From the NCBI GenBank assembly GCA_045652135.1, contig JAZRTS010000123.1, positions 1 through 20,591 of the forward strand: a stretch of 20,591 nt of DNA. The letters run 5' to 3'. Every line of letters begins with the position of its first letter. Position 1 is the first letter of the stretch. A program made the translations under genes and the position numbers. The notes beneath the pieces were generated by a model that was not told the DNA's origin, did not search any database, and saw nothing but the letters and a program-made list of their open reading frames with translations. This stretch comes from RGIG7213 sp045652135. Lineage in GTDB: Bacteria > Bacillota > Clostridia > Oscillospirales > CAG-272. This document shows, one piece after another, positions 11,996 through 20,542 of this stretch.

Positions 11996-13096
11996 ATGGA
12001 ACAGTCCGTACAAACAGCATCAAATCAAAAAGAACGTTTAATCTGGGTGGAGATCTTACGAATTCTGGCATGTATAGCCGTAATAACCATACACGTTGTC
12101 TCTCTGCCATATGAAAATACCGACATTTCTGAGTTCAATTGGAAAGTATACAACTTTTTTAAATCCATCACTGAATTCGGCGTTCCGGTCTTTCTGATGT
12201 TCAGCGGAACGTTTATGCTCCGAAAAGATATACCGATAAGCATAATATTTAAAAAATATATTAAACGAATCGTAATTGCCTTTTTGTTTTGGTCGTGTGC
12301 ATACACTATTCTGGAGGCGTATTCGAATTTGCGTTCGTACGGTTCATTTTCAATCGAATATGCTGTTGAATATTTCATAAACGGATTGGCTCATTTTTGG
12401 TACATTTACGCTCTTATTGCACTTTATCTTATAACCCCATTTCTTCGCAAGATAGTAACTGACACCAAACTTACAGCTTATTTTCTCGCGCTTACATTTA
12501 TATTTTCATTTGTTTTTCCGCGAACAATACACTTGCTGGAATACTGTAATATATGGCAAAATTTCTTTTTAGCAGATGAATTATCGTGGGTACTTAACAA
12601 ATTCAATTATCTTTCGGTGTTGCAGATCGTATTTTACTACGTTTTAGGTTATTTTTTGAGCAATACAAAAATCTCCCGCAAAACCGTATATATCGTATAT
12701 TGTTCAGGCGCACTTTCCGTTATTCTCAAAATATTATTGACAGATATTCTGTCATCGCAAAAAGGTGAGATCGTCGGATTGTTGATCGGAAGAACTACTG
12801 TAACAACCGCATTTTTTGCATTGTCAGTATATATATTCGGAAAAAATATCATATCAAGGATCAATTTTTCGGAAAAATCCAGAAAAATCATTCTGTCATT
12901 GTCAACGAGCACGTTCAGCATTTATCTGATGCACATTTTCGTGATGATATGTGTGCATGCCGTATTTGGTCTTGACGCAGACTCATTCATTCCCGTATTA
13001 TCAGTGCCGTTGACCGTGTCCGTGATTTTTGTAATATCGTATATAGCAACCCTTATAATTCGTAAAATTCCGTTCTTAAACAGATATATAGTATGA
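11996..13096 (+). CDS. Acyltransferase family 3 membrane protein
   Basis: A 366-residue polytopic protein of the Acyltransferase_3 (OafA/WecH-like) family with about ten membrane segments. VEILRILACIAVITIHVVS (18-36) carries the conserved His33 of the active site. AHFWYIYALIALYLITPFL (132-150) is the second family signature, and FSIYLMHIF (307-315) is the typical last one. Members O-acylate sugars or peptides of the envelope; the acceptor here is unknown. GAGGTG precedes the ATG. It lies between the SRP RNA and dnaX, which are neighbours in Bacillus, and is visibly more AT-rich than dnaX. This suggests a later insertion. Confidence 0.9.
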   Translation: MEQSVQTASNQKERLIWVEILRILACIAVITIHVVSLPYENTDISEFNWKVYNFFKSITEFGVPVFLMFSGTFMLRKDIPISIIFKKYIKRIVIAFLFWSCAYTILEAYSNLRSYGSFSIEYAVEYFINGLAHFWYIYALIALYLITPFLRKIVTDTKLTAYFLALTFIFSFVFPRTIHLLEYCNIWQNFFLADELSWVLNKFNYLSVLQIVFYYVLGYFLSNTKISRKTVYIVYCSGALSVILKILLTDILSSQKGEIVGLLIGRTTVTTAFFALSVYIFGKNIISRINFSEKSRKIILSLSTSTFSIYLMHIFVMICVHAVFGLDADSFIPVLSVPLTVSVIFVISYIATLIIRKIPFLNRYIV

Positions 13097-13127
13097 CCTG
13101 ATAAAAACGCATACGGAGGTGAGTATT

Positions 13128-14735
13128 GTGAGCGAGGGATATAAGGCATTATACAGAAAATACCGTCCGATGACGTTTGATGACGTTCACGGACAGGAGC
13201 ATATCGTTCCCATTTTAAAAAACCAGATAGCAACGGGCAAAGCCGCACACGCATATCTTTTCTGCGGAACGAGAGGCACCGGAAAAACAACGTGCGCAAA
13301 AATATTCGCACGTGCCGTAAACTGCGAAAAACCCCGAGACGGATCACCGTGTGGTGAGTGTCCTTCGTGTATCGCCTCGGCAAGCGGTCTTAACACAGAT
13401 ATCGTTGAAATGGACGCCGCAAGTAACACAGGTGTAAACGACGTGCGTGACCTTATCGACGAGATAACCTACACCCCGACAGAGCTTAAATACCGTGTCT
13501 ACATCATAGACGAGGTTCACATGATGAGTACGCAGGCGTTCAACGCCCTTTTAAAAACTCTTGAAGAGCCTCCGTCGCATATCATATTCATTCTTGCGAC
13601 TACTGAAATACACAAGCTTCCCGCAACTATCGTTTCACGCTGTCAGCGTTTTGACTTCGGAAAGATAGACACATCCGTCATCTGCAAAAGGCTCGGTCAG
13701 GTTGCAGAGAAGGAAAACATCGACATCGACGAGGATGCCCTCTTTGTTATGGCAAAGCTTGCAGGGGGCGGCTTGCGTGATGCGCTCGGTTATCTTGAGC
13801 TTTGCGCAGGTCAGACAGGTAAGATCGACGGCAAGCGTGCAAGCGAGCTGCTTGGCGTAACACCGTACGATGCCCTGCTCTCGGTTGTAAGTGCTGTTTC
13901 CGAAAAGGATATAGGCTCGGTGTTCGCGCAAATCGAGGATGCTTGCAAAAAAACAAATGACATATCGGTATTTGTTGAAGGTCTTACCTCGGTTTACCGT
14001 GATATGCTCGTTGTAAAAACAGTTCCAAACTACCGCAAATACGTTGATTTAACACCGTCACAAGCGGAGCTGCTTGAAAAGACGGCACAGAAATTAAGTA
14101 AAGAAAAAATACTTTATCATATAAAGACGCTCAACGATGCACTTTTTCTTATGGCGAAAAATACATCTGTAAAGAGAATGGCGGCTGAGCTTGCACTTGT
14201 GCGTATGTGCGACGAAAAGCTCGATACATCAAGCGATGCACTTTTATCAAGAATATCAAGCCTTGAGGACAAGGTGACTCTCGGCGTATATTCCGCCCCC
14301 GTACAGACGGAAGCGAAAGCGCAGCCTGTCAAAAAAGCGGAAGAAACACCCAAGGCACCCGTGAAAGAGGAAAAAACGGAAGCAAAAGAAGAAAAGCCGA
14401 TCGTTCAAGAGTCTTACGATGACAAAAAAAGTCTTAAAGTCTATAAAAAATGGGGAGAAGTAACATCAAAGATAACAGCATCTGACATTTCATCGATGAT
14501 GTACCTTTCCGGAAGCAGCGCTTTTGAGGGCGACGGAATACTGTTTGTATTCTTCCCCGGTGAGCTTGCAAAGACTATTGCTGAAACAAACCGAGAAAAG
14601 ATCGTAAGCGTGGTGACGATAATTTCGGACGGTAAATATACGGAGCGCAACATAAGCTTCGGTTGTAAAGAAAACATAAGCGGGGAGTACACGCTTCTCG
14701 ATGATTTTGTAAAAGATAATATAGAAGGAGAATAA
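13128..14735 (+). CDS. dnaX: DNA polymerase III subunit gamma/tau
   Basis: A 535-residue clamp-loader ATPase. Walker A is GTRGTGKTT (47-55), the zinc module C66, C75, C78, C81, Walker B IIDEVHM (126-132), sensor 1 ATTE (157-160) and the arginine-finger motif SRC (170-172). An acidic/lysine-rich linker (about 385-430) leads to the tau-like C-terminal domain. The GTG at 13128 is preferred, six bases after GGAGGTG; a GTG three codons earlier overlaps the ribosome site. First of dnaX - ybaB - recR, and 31 bases after the acyltransferase gene, so possibly read through from it. No convincing gamma frameshift site is seen. Confidence 0.96.
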   Translation: MSEGYKALYRKYRPMTFDDVHGQEHIVPILKNQIATGKAAHAYLFCGTRGTGKTTCAKIFARAVNCEKPRDGSPCGECPSCIASASGLNTDIVEMDAASNTGVNDVRDLIDEITYTPTELKYRVYIIDEVHMMSTQAFNALLKTLEEPPSHIIFILATTEIHKLPATIVSRCQRFDFGKIDTSVICKRLGQVAEKENIDIDEDALFVMAKLAGGGLRDALGYLELCAGQTGKIDGKRASELLGVTPYDALLSVVSAVSEKDIGSVFAQIEDACKKTNDISVFVEGLTSVYRDMLVVKTVPNYRKYVDLTPSQAELLEKTAQKLSKEKILYHIKTLNDALFLMAKNTSVKRMAAELALVRMCDEKLDTSSDALLSRISSLEDKVTLGVYSAPVQTEAKAQPVKKAEETPKAPVKEEKTEAKEEKPIVQESYDDKKSLKVYKKWGEVTSKITASDISSMMYLSGSSAFEGDGILFVFFPGELAKTIAETNREKIVSVVTIISDGKYTERNISFGCKENISGEYTLLDDFVKDNIEGE

Positions 14736-14739
14736 AACA

Positions 14740-15087
14740 ATGAAAGCAAGATTACCCAAGGGTATGGGCGGCGGCCCTTCAAATATGCAGTCTGTTATCC
14801 GTCAGGCACAGAAGATGCAGGAGGAAATGGAAGCTCTCCAGACAGAGCTTGACGCAAAGGAATACGATATTTCCGCAGGCGGCGGTGTTGTAAAGGTAAA
14901 GATAATGGGAACACTTGAGGTCAAGTCCATTGAAATCAATCCCGAGGTTATCGACCCTGAAGATCCCGAAACACTTTCCGACCTTCTCGTTGCAGCGATG
15001 AACGAAGCAATAACGAAGGTAAACGAAACTAACGAAGCGGCAAAAGAAAAGATCACGGGAAATCTTAACATTCCCGGAATGTTTTAA
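14740..15087 (+). CDS. YbaB/EbfC family nucleoid-associated protein
   Basis: 115 residues, normal length. The N-terminal glycine stretch (KGMGGGPSNMQSVIRQAQKM), amphipathic helix, central EYDISAGGGVVKVKIMGT strand region and ending NLNIPGMF are typical. The family forms dimers that bind DNA without strong sequence preference. It begins four bases after the dnaX stop, with AGAAGGAG inside the dnaX end as ribosome site, in the conserved dnaX-ybaB-recR order. Confidence 0.95.
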   Translation: MKARLPKGMGGGPSNMQSVIRQAQKMQEEMEALQTELDAKEYDISAGGGVVKVKIMGTLEVKSIEINPEVIDPEDPETLSDLLVAAMNEAITKVNETNEAAKEKITGNLNIPGMF

Positions 15088-15093
15088 TATATA

Positions 15094-15693
15094 ATGAATA
15101 ATTATATACCGCCGATGCAGAAGATGATCGACTGCTTCCGTAAGCTCCCCGGAGTTGGAAGCAAAAGTGCGGTGAGAATGGCGTTCGGCGTACTTAATAT
15201 GTCAGAGGAGGAAGCGGGAGAGTTTTGCCGTGCGGTCATGTCGATGAAAAACGACATAACACATTGTGAAATATGTCAGAATCTTTCCGATTCTCCCGTG
15301 TGCTCTATATGCTCCGATGACAGACGTGACAAGACGACCGTGTGCGTCGTCGAGGATGCACGTGCCGTTATGGCGATTGAAAAAACGAGAGATTACAAGG
15401 GACTTTACCACGTATTGGGCGGTGTAATTTCCCCTGTTGACGGAATAAGCCCCGATATGCTCAAGATAAAAGAGCTTATCGTGCGCCTTTCGGGCGACAC
15501 AATAACGGAAGTTATAATTGCAACAAACCCGAATATTGAGGGAGAAACGACAGCGATATACCTTTCAAAGCTTGTAAAGCCTCTCGGTGTTAAAGTCACA
15601 CGTCTTGCCTACGGTGTTCCCGTGGGTGCCGACCTTGAATATGCAGACGGCGAAACACTTGCCCGTGCAATATCGGGAAGACAAGAAATTTAA
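15094..15693 (+). CDS. recR: Recombination mediator protein RecR
   Basis: 199 residues, full length. The order is a helix-hairpin-helix (KLPGVGSKSAVRMA, 17-30), a four-cysteine zinc finger (C58, C61, C70, C73), a Toprim domain from about 80 (VCVVEDARAVMAIE; NPNIEGE at 145-151) and the C-terminal Walker-B-like segment (LAYGVPVGADLEYAD). With RecO and RecF it loads RecA at single-stranded gaps. No clear ribosome site precedes the ATG, and the gap to ybaB is six bases, so translational coupling is likely. Confidence 0.97.
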   Translation: MNNYIPPMQKMIDCFRKLPGVGSKSAVRMAFGVLNMSEEEAGEFCRAVMSMKNDITHCEICQNLSDSPVCSICSDDRRDKTTVCVVEDARAVMAIEKTRDYKGLYHVLGGVISPVDGISPDMLKIKELIVRLSGDTITEVIIATNPNIEGETTAIYLSKLVKPLGVKVTRLAYGVPVGADLEYADGETLARAISGRQEI

Positions 15694-15704
15694 TAATTCA
15701 TATA

Positions 15705-15745
15705 AAAAGATACTCTGTACGAAATGCAGAGTATCTTTTATTTTT
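15705..15745 (+). terminator. Terminator of dnaX-ybaB-recR
   Basis: 13-bp perfect stem AAAAGATACTCTG / CAGAGTATCTTTT (15705-15717 with 15727-15739), 9-base loop, then ATTTTT. Confidence 0.9.
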
Positions 15746-15858
15746 CATAAACAGCCCTCCTTGTGTAAAGGAGGGTGGCAAGCGGCAAAAGCCGCATTTA
15801 ATGCCGAAGGCATTTCATTTTATAAAGACAGACGGGTATATAAGACGGTCATTTTTTT

Positions 15859-15884
15859 GGGACGTCGAGGGCGCCGTCCCCTAC
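15859..15884. repeat. Half copy of the GTAGGGG palindromic repeat outside the island
   Basis: GGGACGTCGAGGGCGCCGTC followed by CCCTAC matches the right half of the island copies, showing that this repeat is interspersed in the genome and not specific to the cassettes. Confidence 0.55.
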
Positions 15885-15910
15885 AAGGTTTGGTTAATCT
15901 GGTAAATACC

Positions 15911-16032
15911 ATTTTTGTTTATTTAATTCGATGTGGTGACGGTGCGCCCGCCTGCCCCCCACGGTAGGCTTCGCCTACCGCCACAGGCGTAGGCGCACAT
16001 ATTTCCTTACGGAAATATGATTTTTGTTTATT
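15911..16032. repeat. Palindromic insert bounded by 13-bp direct repeats
   Basis: ATTTTTGTTTATT occurs at 15911-15923 and 16020-16032. Between them lie a compound hairpin (GTGCGCC 15942-15948 with GGCGCAC 15992-15998, inner GCCTG/CAGGC, tip CGGTAGGC-TTC-GCCTACCG 15962-15980) and a second one, CATATTTCC-TTAC-GGAAATATG (15998-16019). It resembles a small non-coding mobile repeat or a structured RNA. Confidence 0.5.
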
Positions 16033-16044
16033 CAATATAAATCA

Positions 16045-16068
16045 AAGGCGGGTCATTTGAACCGCCTT
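16045..16068 (-). terminator. Terminator-like hairpin after the C_GCAxxG_C_C gene
   Basis: AAGGCGG / CCGCCTT stem with an inner TCA/TGA extension, eight bases after the stop codon. Only a short T-run follows on the minus strand. Confidence 0.6.
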
Positions 16069-16075
16069 ATCTGTT

Positions 16076-16534
16076 TTAATTGTGTTCCTTTATTATTTCT
16101 TCCATTATCTCGACAGCATCGAGGACGAATTTAAGACACGGACGTGTGTTATAATATTCGGGGCATCTTTTGTCGGGTACGGGGGATGTTGAGCTTGCCG
16201 CTTTCAGATTTCCCAAAAGCTCACGGCAGATGATAGTGCCGCTGTTTTTTTCTTTGAAACGGCGCGCCATTTCCTGAATGAGCGCATAGTGCGCCGCCTT
16301 TTCAGCTTCTCCGTCTTTATCGGTCGTACCGTAAAGATATCCTGCGACCATAAACATACCCGATACCGCGCCGCAAACCTCACGCATTCTGCCCATACCG
16401 CCGCCGAATGAGGAGGAAAGTCGGAGCGCTGTGTCACGGTCTATATTCATCACATCCGCAAAAGCGGCGAACACAGCCTGCGAACAGTTACAGCCGCCGA
16501 CAAAAAGCTCTGCGGCATACTTACATCTATCCAT
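16076..16534 (-). CDS. C_GCAxxG_C_C family (redox-type) protein
   Basis: A 152-residue cysteine-rich protein. Signature parts are GGCNCSQAVFAAFAD (13-27), FGGGMGRMREVCGAVSGM (43-60) with Cys54, Cys at about 102, and CPEYYNTRPC near the end, matching the family named after this cysteine pattern. Members are thought to be redox or metal-binding proteins of anaerobes, but the biochemical role is not established. AGAGGT precedes the ATG. Last gene of the metG operon, 15 bases after the glucosaminidase gene. Confidence 0.85.
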   Translation of the reverse strand: MDRCKYAAELFVGGCNCSQAVFAAFADVMNIDRDTALRLSSSFGGGMGRMREVCGAVSGMFMVAGYLYGTTDKDGEAEKAAHYALIQEMARRFKEKNSGTIICRELLGNLKAASSTSPVPDKRCPEYYNTRPCLKFVLDAVEIMEEIIKEHN

Positions 16535-16549
16535 TACTGACCTCTTTTA

Positions 16550-17824
16550 TTATGAATATCTTGTACCGGGGTTAGGGCACGGTTCAGCAGGCATACCTGC
16601 GTATACGGGAATATCGAATACAAATTCGGAACCAAGCATATTTACACGTCTATACGCATTGTACGTTGAGCGCGCTTCATCATAAGCGGCGTGTACTGCC
16701 TGCATATACTGTCCCCAGAAGTTTCTGCCCGAACGGGGGTCAACGTTGAATTTCTGGAAATAAAGTGTCTGCTGATAATCGTCTATGTAACGGGATTTGA
16801 GCTTTGCCGCACCGCCCTCAACAGCCTTGTATTTACTTGTCCAGCCGCCCTGACGCGCTTCATTCATACCTGCCAGGAAAACTTCAAAATATCCGTTTCC
16901 TGTTGCCTGAATGTTGAAGAAGTTGTAGTAGCCATTATATGCTTTAAGACGTTCTTCCGAATAACCCGATGCAGGCGCATTGTTTGTTTTTTCACTGTAA
17001 TACTGCCAAAGTGTATCGCCGCACGTGCCAGAAATAAGAGGGCTTGTACCGTCAACTCCCTGCTCCTGACGCAGACGCGCCGCAATAACAAGGGGGCTTA
17101 TGCCGAGATTCTTGGCAACCTCAACGAAGCATTCTGAATACTTCATATTGCTTCCCTCGTCACCCATATTCTTTCTGAACATGAACGTGCCCTCAAGCAG
17201 ACTTTCAACCACCGTTGCCGAATACGTTACCGTGTCTGAATTAAGACGTTCAAACATAAACATATTCTTTTCGCTCAAAAAGTTTCTCGGGTCCATAAAG
17301 AATCTTACACTTTCCGGCTTTGCTCTGAACCAAATTCCCGATTCAACGGGCTTTGTGTCGATGGCATAATCCAAAACGCCCTCAAGCGTATGATATACGG
17401 TGTTATTTTCGTCATCCTCAATTTCCTTTGCGATGACGTAATCCCACGTATATTTACCGTCAGAAAGATCTGTTATCATAATGGGATTGAACTCCCACGT
17501 GGGGAATCTTTTATGAATGTCACAAAGAAGCACCGCGTACGATTCGGGAAATCCCTTATCCATAAGCTGTTGTTTGTATTCTTCATCAGACATCGGGGGT
17601 TCTGTTTCAGCATCTGTTTCAGCATCCGTTACGGCGTCCGTTACCGTCTCGTTCTGTGTGTCTGATGCACCGTCCGTTACGGAGTCTGTCACAGAATCTG
17701 TCACTTCATCTGTTACTGCGTTCGTGTCGGGGGCAGTGTCAGTCCCCGTTGCCGTGTCCTGCGCGCAGGAAAACAGCATTGATGCGCACAAAAGTGCGGC
17801 AATAAGCATTGTCAGTTTTTTCAT
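16550..17824 (-). CDS. Lipoprotein with glucosaminidase-type peptidoglycan hydrolase domain
   Basis: A 424-residue exported lipoprotein. The signal peptide ends in the lipobox LFSC (Cys20). A Thr/Asp-rich linker (about 22-77) contains repeated VTD/AETD units and probably spans the wall. From about 90, GFPESYAVLLCDIHKRFPTWEF is the usual start of a module found before glucosaminidase domains in Clostridia. The catalytic domain (about 200-400) has VIAARLRQEQG with a candidate catalytic Glu254, then YYNFFNIQATGNG and WTSKYKAVEGGA. The expected reaction is cleavage of N-acetylglucosaminyl bonds in peptidoglycan. AAGGAG lies upstream of the ATG, 13 bases after the TatD-type gene. Confidence 0.87.
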   Translation of the reverse strand: MKKLTMLIAALLCASMLFSCAQDTATGTDTAPDTNAVTDEVTDSVTDSVTDGASDTQNETVTDAVTDAETDAETEPPMSDEEYKQQLMDKGFPESYAVLLCDIHKRFPTWEFNPIMITDLSDGKYTWDYVIAKEIEDDENNTVYHTLEGVLDYAIDTKPVESGIWFRAKPESVRFFMDPRNFLSEKNMFMFERLNSDTVTYSATVVESLLEGTFMFRKNMGDEGSNMKYSECFVEVAKNLGISPLVIAARLRQEQGVDGTSPLISGTCGDTLWQYYSEKTNNAPASGYSEERLKAYNGYYNFFNIQATGNGYFEVFLAGMNEARQGGWTSKYKAVEGGAAKLKSRYIDDYQQTLYFQKFNVDPRSGRNFWGQYMQAVHAAYDEARSTYNAYRRVNMLGSEFVFDIPVYAGMPAEPCPNPGTRYS

Positions 17825-17837
17825 AACCTAAGCTCCT

Positions 17838-18620
17838 TTATTCACTTATATTAAAAAATCTGAGTGCGTTTTCGTATGTTATACGGCATATCTCATCATA
17901 CGATATACCTTTTATTTCAGCCAATCTTTCCGCTGTGTGCCGTACCAGACCGCTGTGATTGAGTTTACCTCTGTGCGGTGTTGGCGCAAGATACGGACAG
18001 TCTGTTTCTATAAGCATCTGCTCAAGAGGGCAAGCCTCTGCCGCAAATACGGTATTTTTTGCATTTTTAAATGTTACGCTTCCCGAAAATGATATGTAGT
18101 GCCCCATATCGGTGAGCTGACGGACAGCTTCCGCGCTTTCCGAACAGCTGTGCATCACGCATCTGACGCCCTTTTTGCGCTTTATCATATCAAACACGTC
18201 GCCGTGCGCATCTCTGTCGTGAATAACGGCAGGTAAGTCAAGCTCACGTGCAAGGTCAAGCTGTGCTTCAAACCACACCTTCTGAACATCACGGGGTGAA
18301 AAATCGTAGTGATAATCAAGCCCTATTTCGCCGATAGCCACGACTTTTTTATGATGTGATAATTCACGGATAAATCCGAGAACCTCGTTTATATCATCGT
18401 ATTTATAACAATCCGACGGATGTATTCCGACCGCGGCATACATCCTGTCAAACTTTTCGGAAAGCTCGATGCTTTTTTTGCACGTTTCGATGTTCGTTCC
18501 AGCGTTGATTATGCCATTGACGTCACCCGAAAACAACTCCGTTATGAAGTCATCAAGAGGCTTATCAAGCTCACTTTCAAAACGCTCGTCATCGTAATGT
18601 GCGTGCGTATCAAAAAGCAT
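17838..18620 (-). CDS. TatD-family metal-dependent hydrolase/deoxyribonuclease
   Basis: A 260-residue TIM-barrel hydrolase with the TatD metal ligands: THAHYDD (H6, H8), IGEIGLDYHYD (E98), IHDRDAHGD (H134), MHSCSES (H157, in the place of the usual FHCFSG) and IETDCPYLAP (D207). Family members are Mg/Mn-dependent DNases. The Firmicutes member next to metG corresponds to Bacillus YabD. Its ATG overlaps the metG stop (TAATG), so translation is coupled. Confidence 0.94.
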   Translation of the reverse strand: MLFDTHAHYDDERFESELDKPLDDFITELFSGDVNGIINAGTNIETCKKSIELSEKFDRMYAAVGIHPSDCYKYDDINEVLGFIRELSHHKKVVAIGEIGLDYHYDFSPRDVQKVWFEAQLDLARELDLPAVIHDRDAHGDVFDMIKRKKGVRCVMHSCSESAEAVRQLTDMGHYISFSGSVTFKNAKNTVFAAEACPLEQMLIETDCPYLAPTPHRGKLNHSGLVRHTAERLAEIKGISYDEICRITYENALRFFNISE

Positions 18621-20542
18621 TATCTTATACGCTCGCCAAGCGGTGTTTCGGGATCAAGGAAAATAACCCTTACCTGTTCTTCTCCGCTTGCAAGTATCAT
18701 TCCGTAGGAATCAACACCTCTGAGCTTTACGGGCTTGAGGTTTGCAACAACGATGACTTTTTTGCCTACAAGCTCATCAGGCTTGTAGAATTTGGCAATA
18801 CCCGATACGACCTGACGCTTTTCATATCCGAGATCAAGCTGGATTTTGAGAAGCTTATCGGACTTCGGCACAGGCTCACAAGCGATTATCTGCGCTGTGC
18901 GAAGCTCATTTTCCATAAACTGTTCAATACCTATTTCGGGCATCGGATCAGGCTTCTTTACTGCCGCTGCCGCTGCTTTTTCAGCCTCTGCCTTGAGTTC
19001 TTCCGCAACCTTTGCCTCATCAACTCTTATAAAGAGCGCATCTGCATCCGTTACCGTAAGACCTGCTTCAAGCGCACCGAACTCATTTACGGAATCAAAA
19101 TCACGCTTTGATGTACCGAGCTGTGCGAATATCTTTTCGCTTGTTTCGGGCATAAACGGTGAAAGAAGAACAGCGCCGATTCTGATACATTCAAGCAAAT
19201 TGTAAAGAACCGTTGAAAGGCGTTCCTTGTTTGCTTCGTCCTTTGCAAGCGCCCAGGGCATAGTTTCGTCAATATATTTATTTGCACGGCGGAGCATCGT
19301 AAATACGGATTCTGCCGCGTCCGCAACACGGAACTCGTCCATAAGCTTGAAGTATTCGTCAAGTGTCTTCTTTACTTCCGCCTTGAGGCTTTCGTCAGGC
19401 TCGCCCTCGCAAGTGGGAGCAAATACCACACCGCCCTGATACTTGTTAGTCATAGCGGCTGTACGCTTTGTAAGGTTTCCGAGGTTGTTTGCAAGGTCGC
19501 TGTTATATCTTGTTATAACGCTTTCATAAGTTATTGAGCCGTCATTTGCGTAAGGCATTTCCGCAAGCACGTAGTAACGGCATCCGTCAGCGCCGAAGTG
19601 CTTGATAAGGTCATCGGCGTAAATTACGTTGCCCTTTGACTTACTCATCTTGTCCTGACCGAACAAAAGCCACGGGTGACCGAATATCTGCTTGGGAAGC
19701 GGCTCACCGAGTGCCATAAGCACGATGGGCCAGTAAATGGTATGGAAACGGAGAATGTCCTTTCCGATTATGTGAACGTCACACGGCCAATACTTTTTAT
19801 AAAGCTCACCCTGCTCGTTTACGTCATAGCCAAGTCCCGTGATGTAGTTTGAAAGCGCATCTATCCATACGTAGATAACGTGCTTTTCGTCAAATTCAAC
19901 GGGAATCCCCCATTTGAATGATGTACGGGAAACGCAAAGATCCTGAAGACCGGGCTTCAAGAAGTTGTTTACCATTTCCTTCTTTCTTGATTCGGGAACG
20001 ATGAAGTCTGGGTTTTCCTCGATGTGCTTCATCAGTCTTTCCTGATAACGGCTCATTGCAAGGAAGTATGCCTCCTCCTTCGTTTTCTTTACCTCTGCGC
20101 CGCAGTCGGGGCATTTGCCGTCTTTGAGCTGTGTTTCCGTAAAGAACGATTCGCAGGGTACGCAGTACCAGCCTTCGTATTCGCTCTTGTATATATCGCC
20201 CTGCTCGTAGAGCTTGTTGAATATCTTCTGAACTGCCTTTACATGGTAGTCGTCTGTTGTTCTTATGAACTTGTCGTAGCTGATGTCCATAATTGACCAG
20301 ATGTTCTTAAGCTCGCTTGTGATGTTGTCAACATAGCTTTGCGGAGTGATACCTGCTTCCTTTGCGGCTTCCTCAATCTTAAGACCATGCTCGTCCGTAC
20401 CCGTAAGGAAGAAAACGTCCTTTCCGAGAAGTCTCTGGTATCTTGCGATTGCGTCACACATAATGAGCTCGTAGGTGTTTCCTATGTGAGGCTTTCTTGA
20501 GGTGTAGGGAATCGCAGTTGTAATGAAAAATTTTTCTGCCAT
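18620..20542 (-). CDS. metG: Methionyl-tRNA synthetase
   Basis: A 640-residue class I synthetase that charges tRNA-Met. PHIGN (18-22) is the HIGH motif, GTDEHG (48-53) follows, four zinc cysteines lie in CVPC (127, 130) and CPDC (144, 147), and KMSKS is at 298-302. An anticodon-binding helical domain (about 370-510), an Ala/Lys-rich linker (about 505-530) and a C-terminal OB-fold tRNA-binding domain (about 535-640) complete the dimer-forming bacterial form. The ATG at 20542 has AAGGA nine bases upstream; an in-frame ATG 16 codons earlier is less likely. The true upstream control region, possibly including a T-box, lies outside the window. Confidence 0.97.
   Translation of the reverse strand: MAEKFFITTAIPYTSRKPHIGNTYELIMCDAIARYQRLLGKDVFFLTGTDEHGLKIEEAAKEAGITPQSYVDNITSELKNIWSIMDISYDKFIRTTDDYHVKAVQKIFNKLYEQGDIYKSEYEGWYCVPCESFFTETQLKDGKCPDCGAEVKKTKEEAYFLAMSRYQERLMKHIEENPDFIVPESRKKEMVNNFLKPGLQDLCVSRTSFKWGIPVEFDEKHVIYVWIDALSNYITGLGYDVNEQGELYKKYWPCDVHIIGKDILRFHTIYWPIVLMALGEPLPKQIFGHPWLLFGQDKMSKSKGNVIYADDLIKHFGADGCRYYVLAEMPYANDGSITYESVITRYNSDLANNLGNLTKRTAAMTNKYQGGVVFAPTCEGEPDESLKAEVKKTLDEYFKLMDEFRVADAAESVFTMLRRANKYIDETMPWALAKDEANKERLSTVLYNLLECIRIGAVLLSPFMPETSEKIFAQLGTSKRDFDSVNEFGALEAGLTVTDADALFIRVDEAKVAEELKAEAEKAAAAAVKKPDPMPEIGIEQFMENELRTAQIIACEPVPKSDKLLKIQLDLGYEKRQVVSGIAKFYKPDELVGKKVIVVANLKPVKLRGVDSYGMILASGEEQVRVIFLDPETPLGERIR

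Larger units (their letters stand above)
15746..16044. other. Hairpin-rich gene-free segment
   Basis: No gene is seen. It contains hairpins CCCTCCTT/AAGGAGGG (15755-15775), GCGGC-AAAA-GCCGC (15782-15795) and AATGCC-GAA-GGCATT (about 15800-15815), a half copy of the GTAGGGG repeat (15859-15884), and a direct-repeat-bounded palindromic insert (15911-16032). It looks like a landing place for interspersed palindromic repeats between convergent operons. Confidence 0.6.

Noticed and set aside
14331..14440. A-rich runs in dnaX as a programmed frameshift site for the gamma subunit
   Set aside because: The runs are in the register C-AAA-AAA, so a -1 shift would break pairing in the P site. No strong downstream hairpin is evident.
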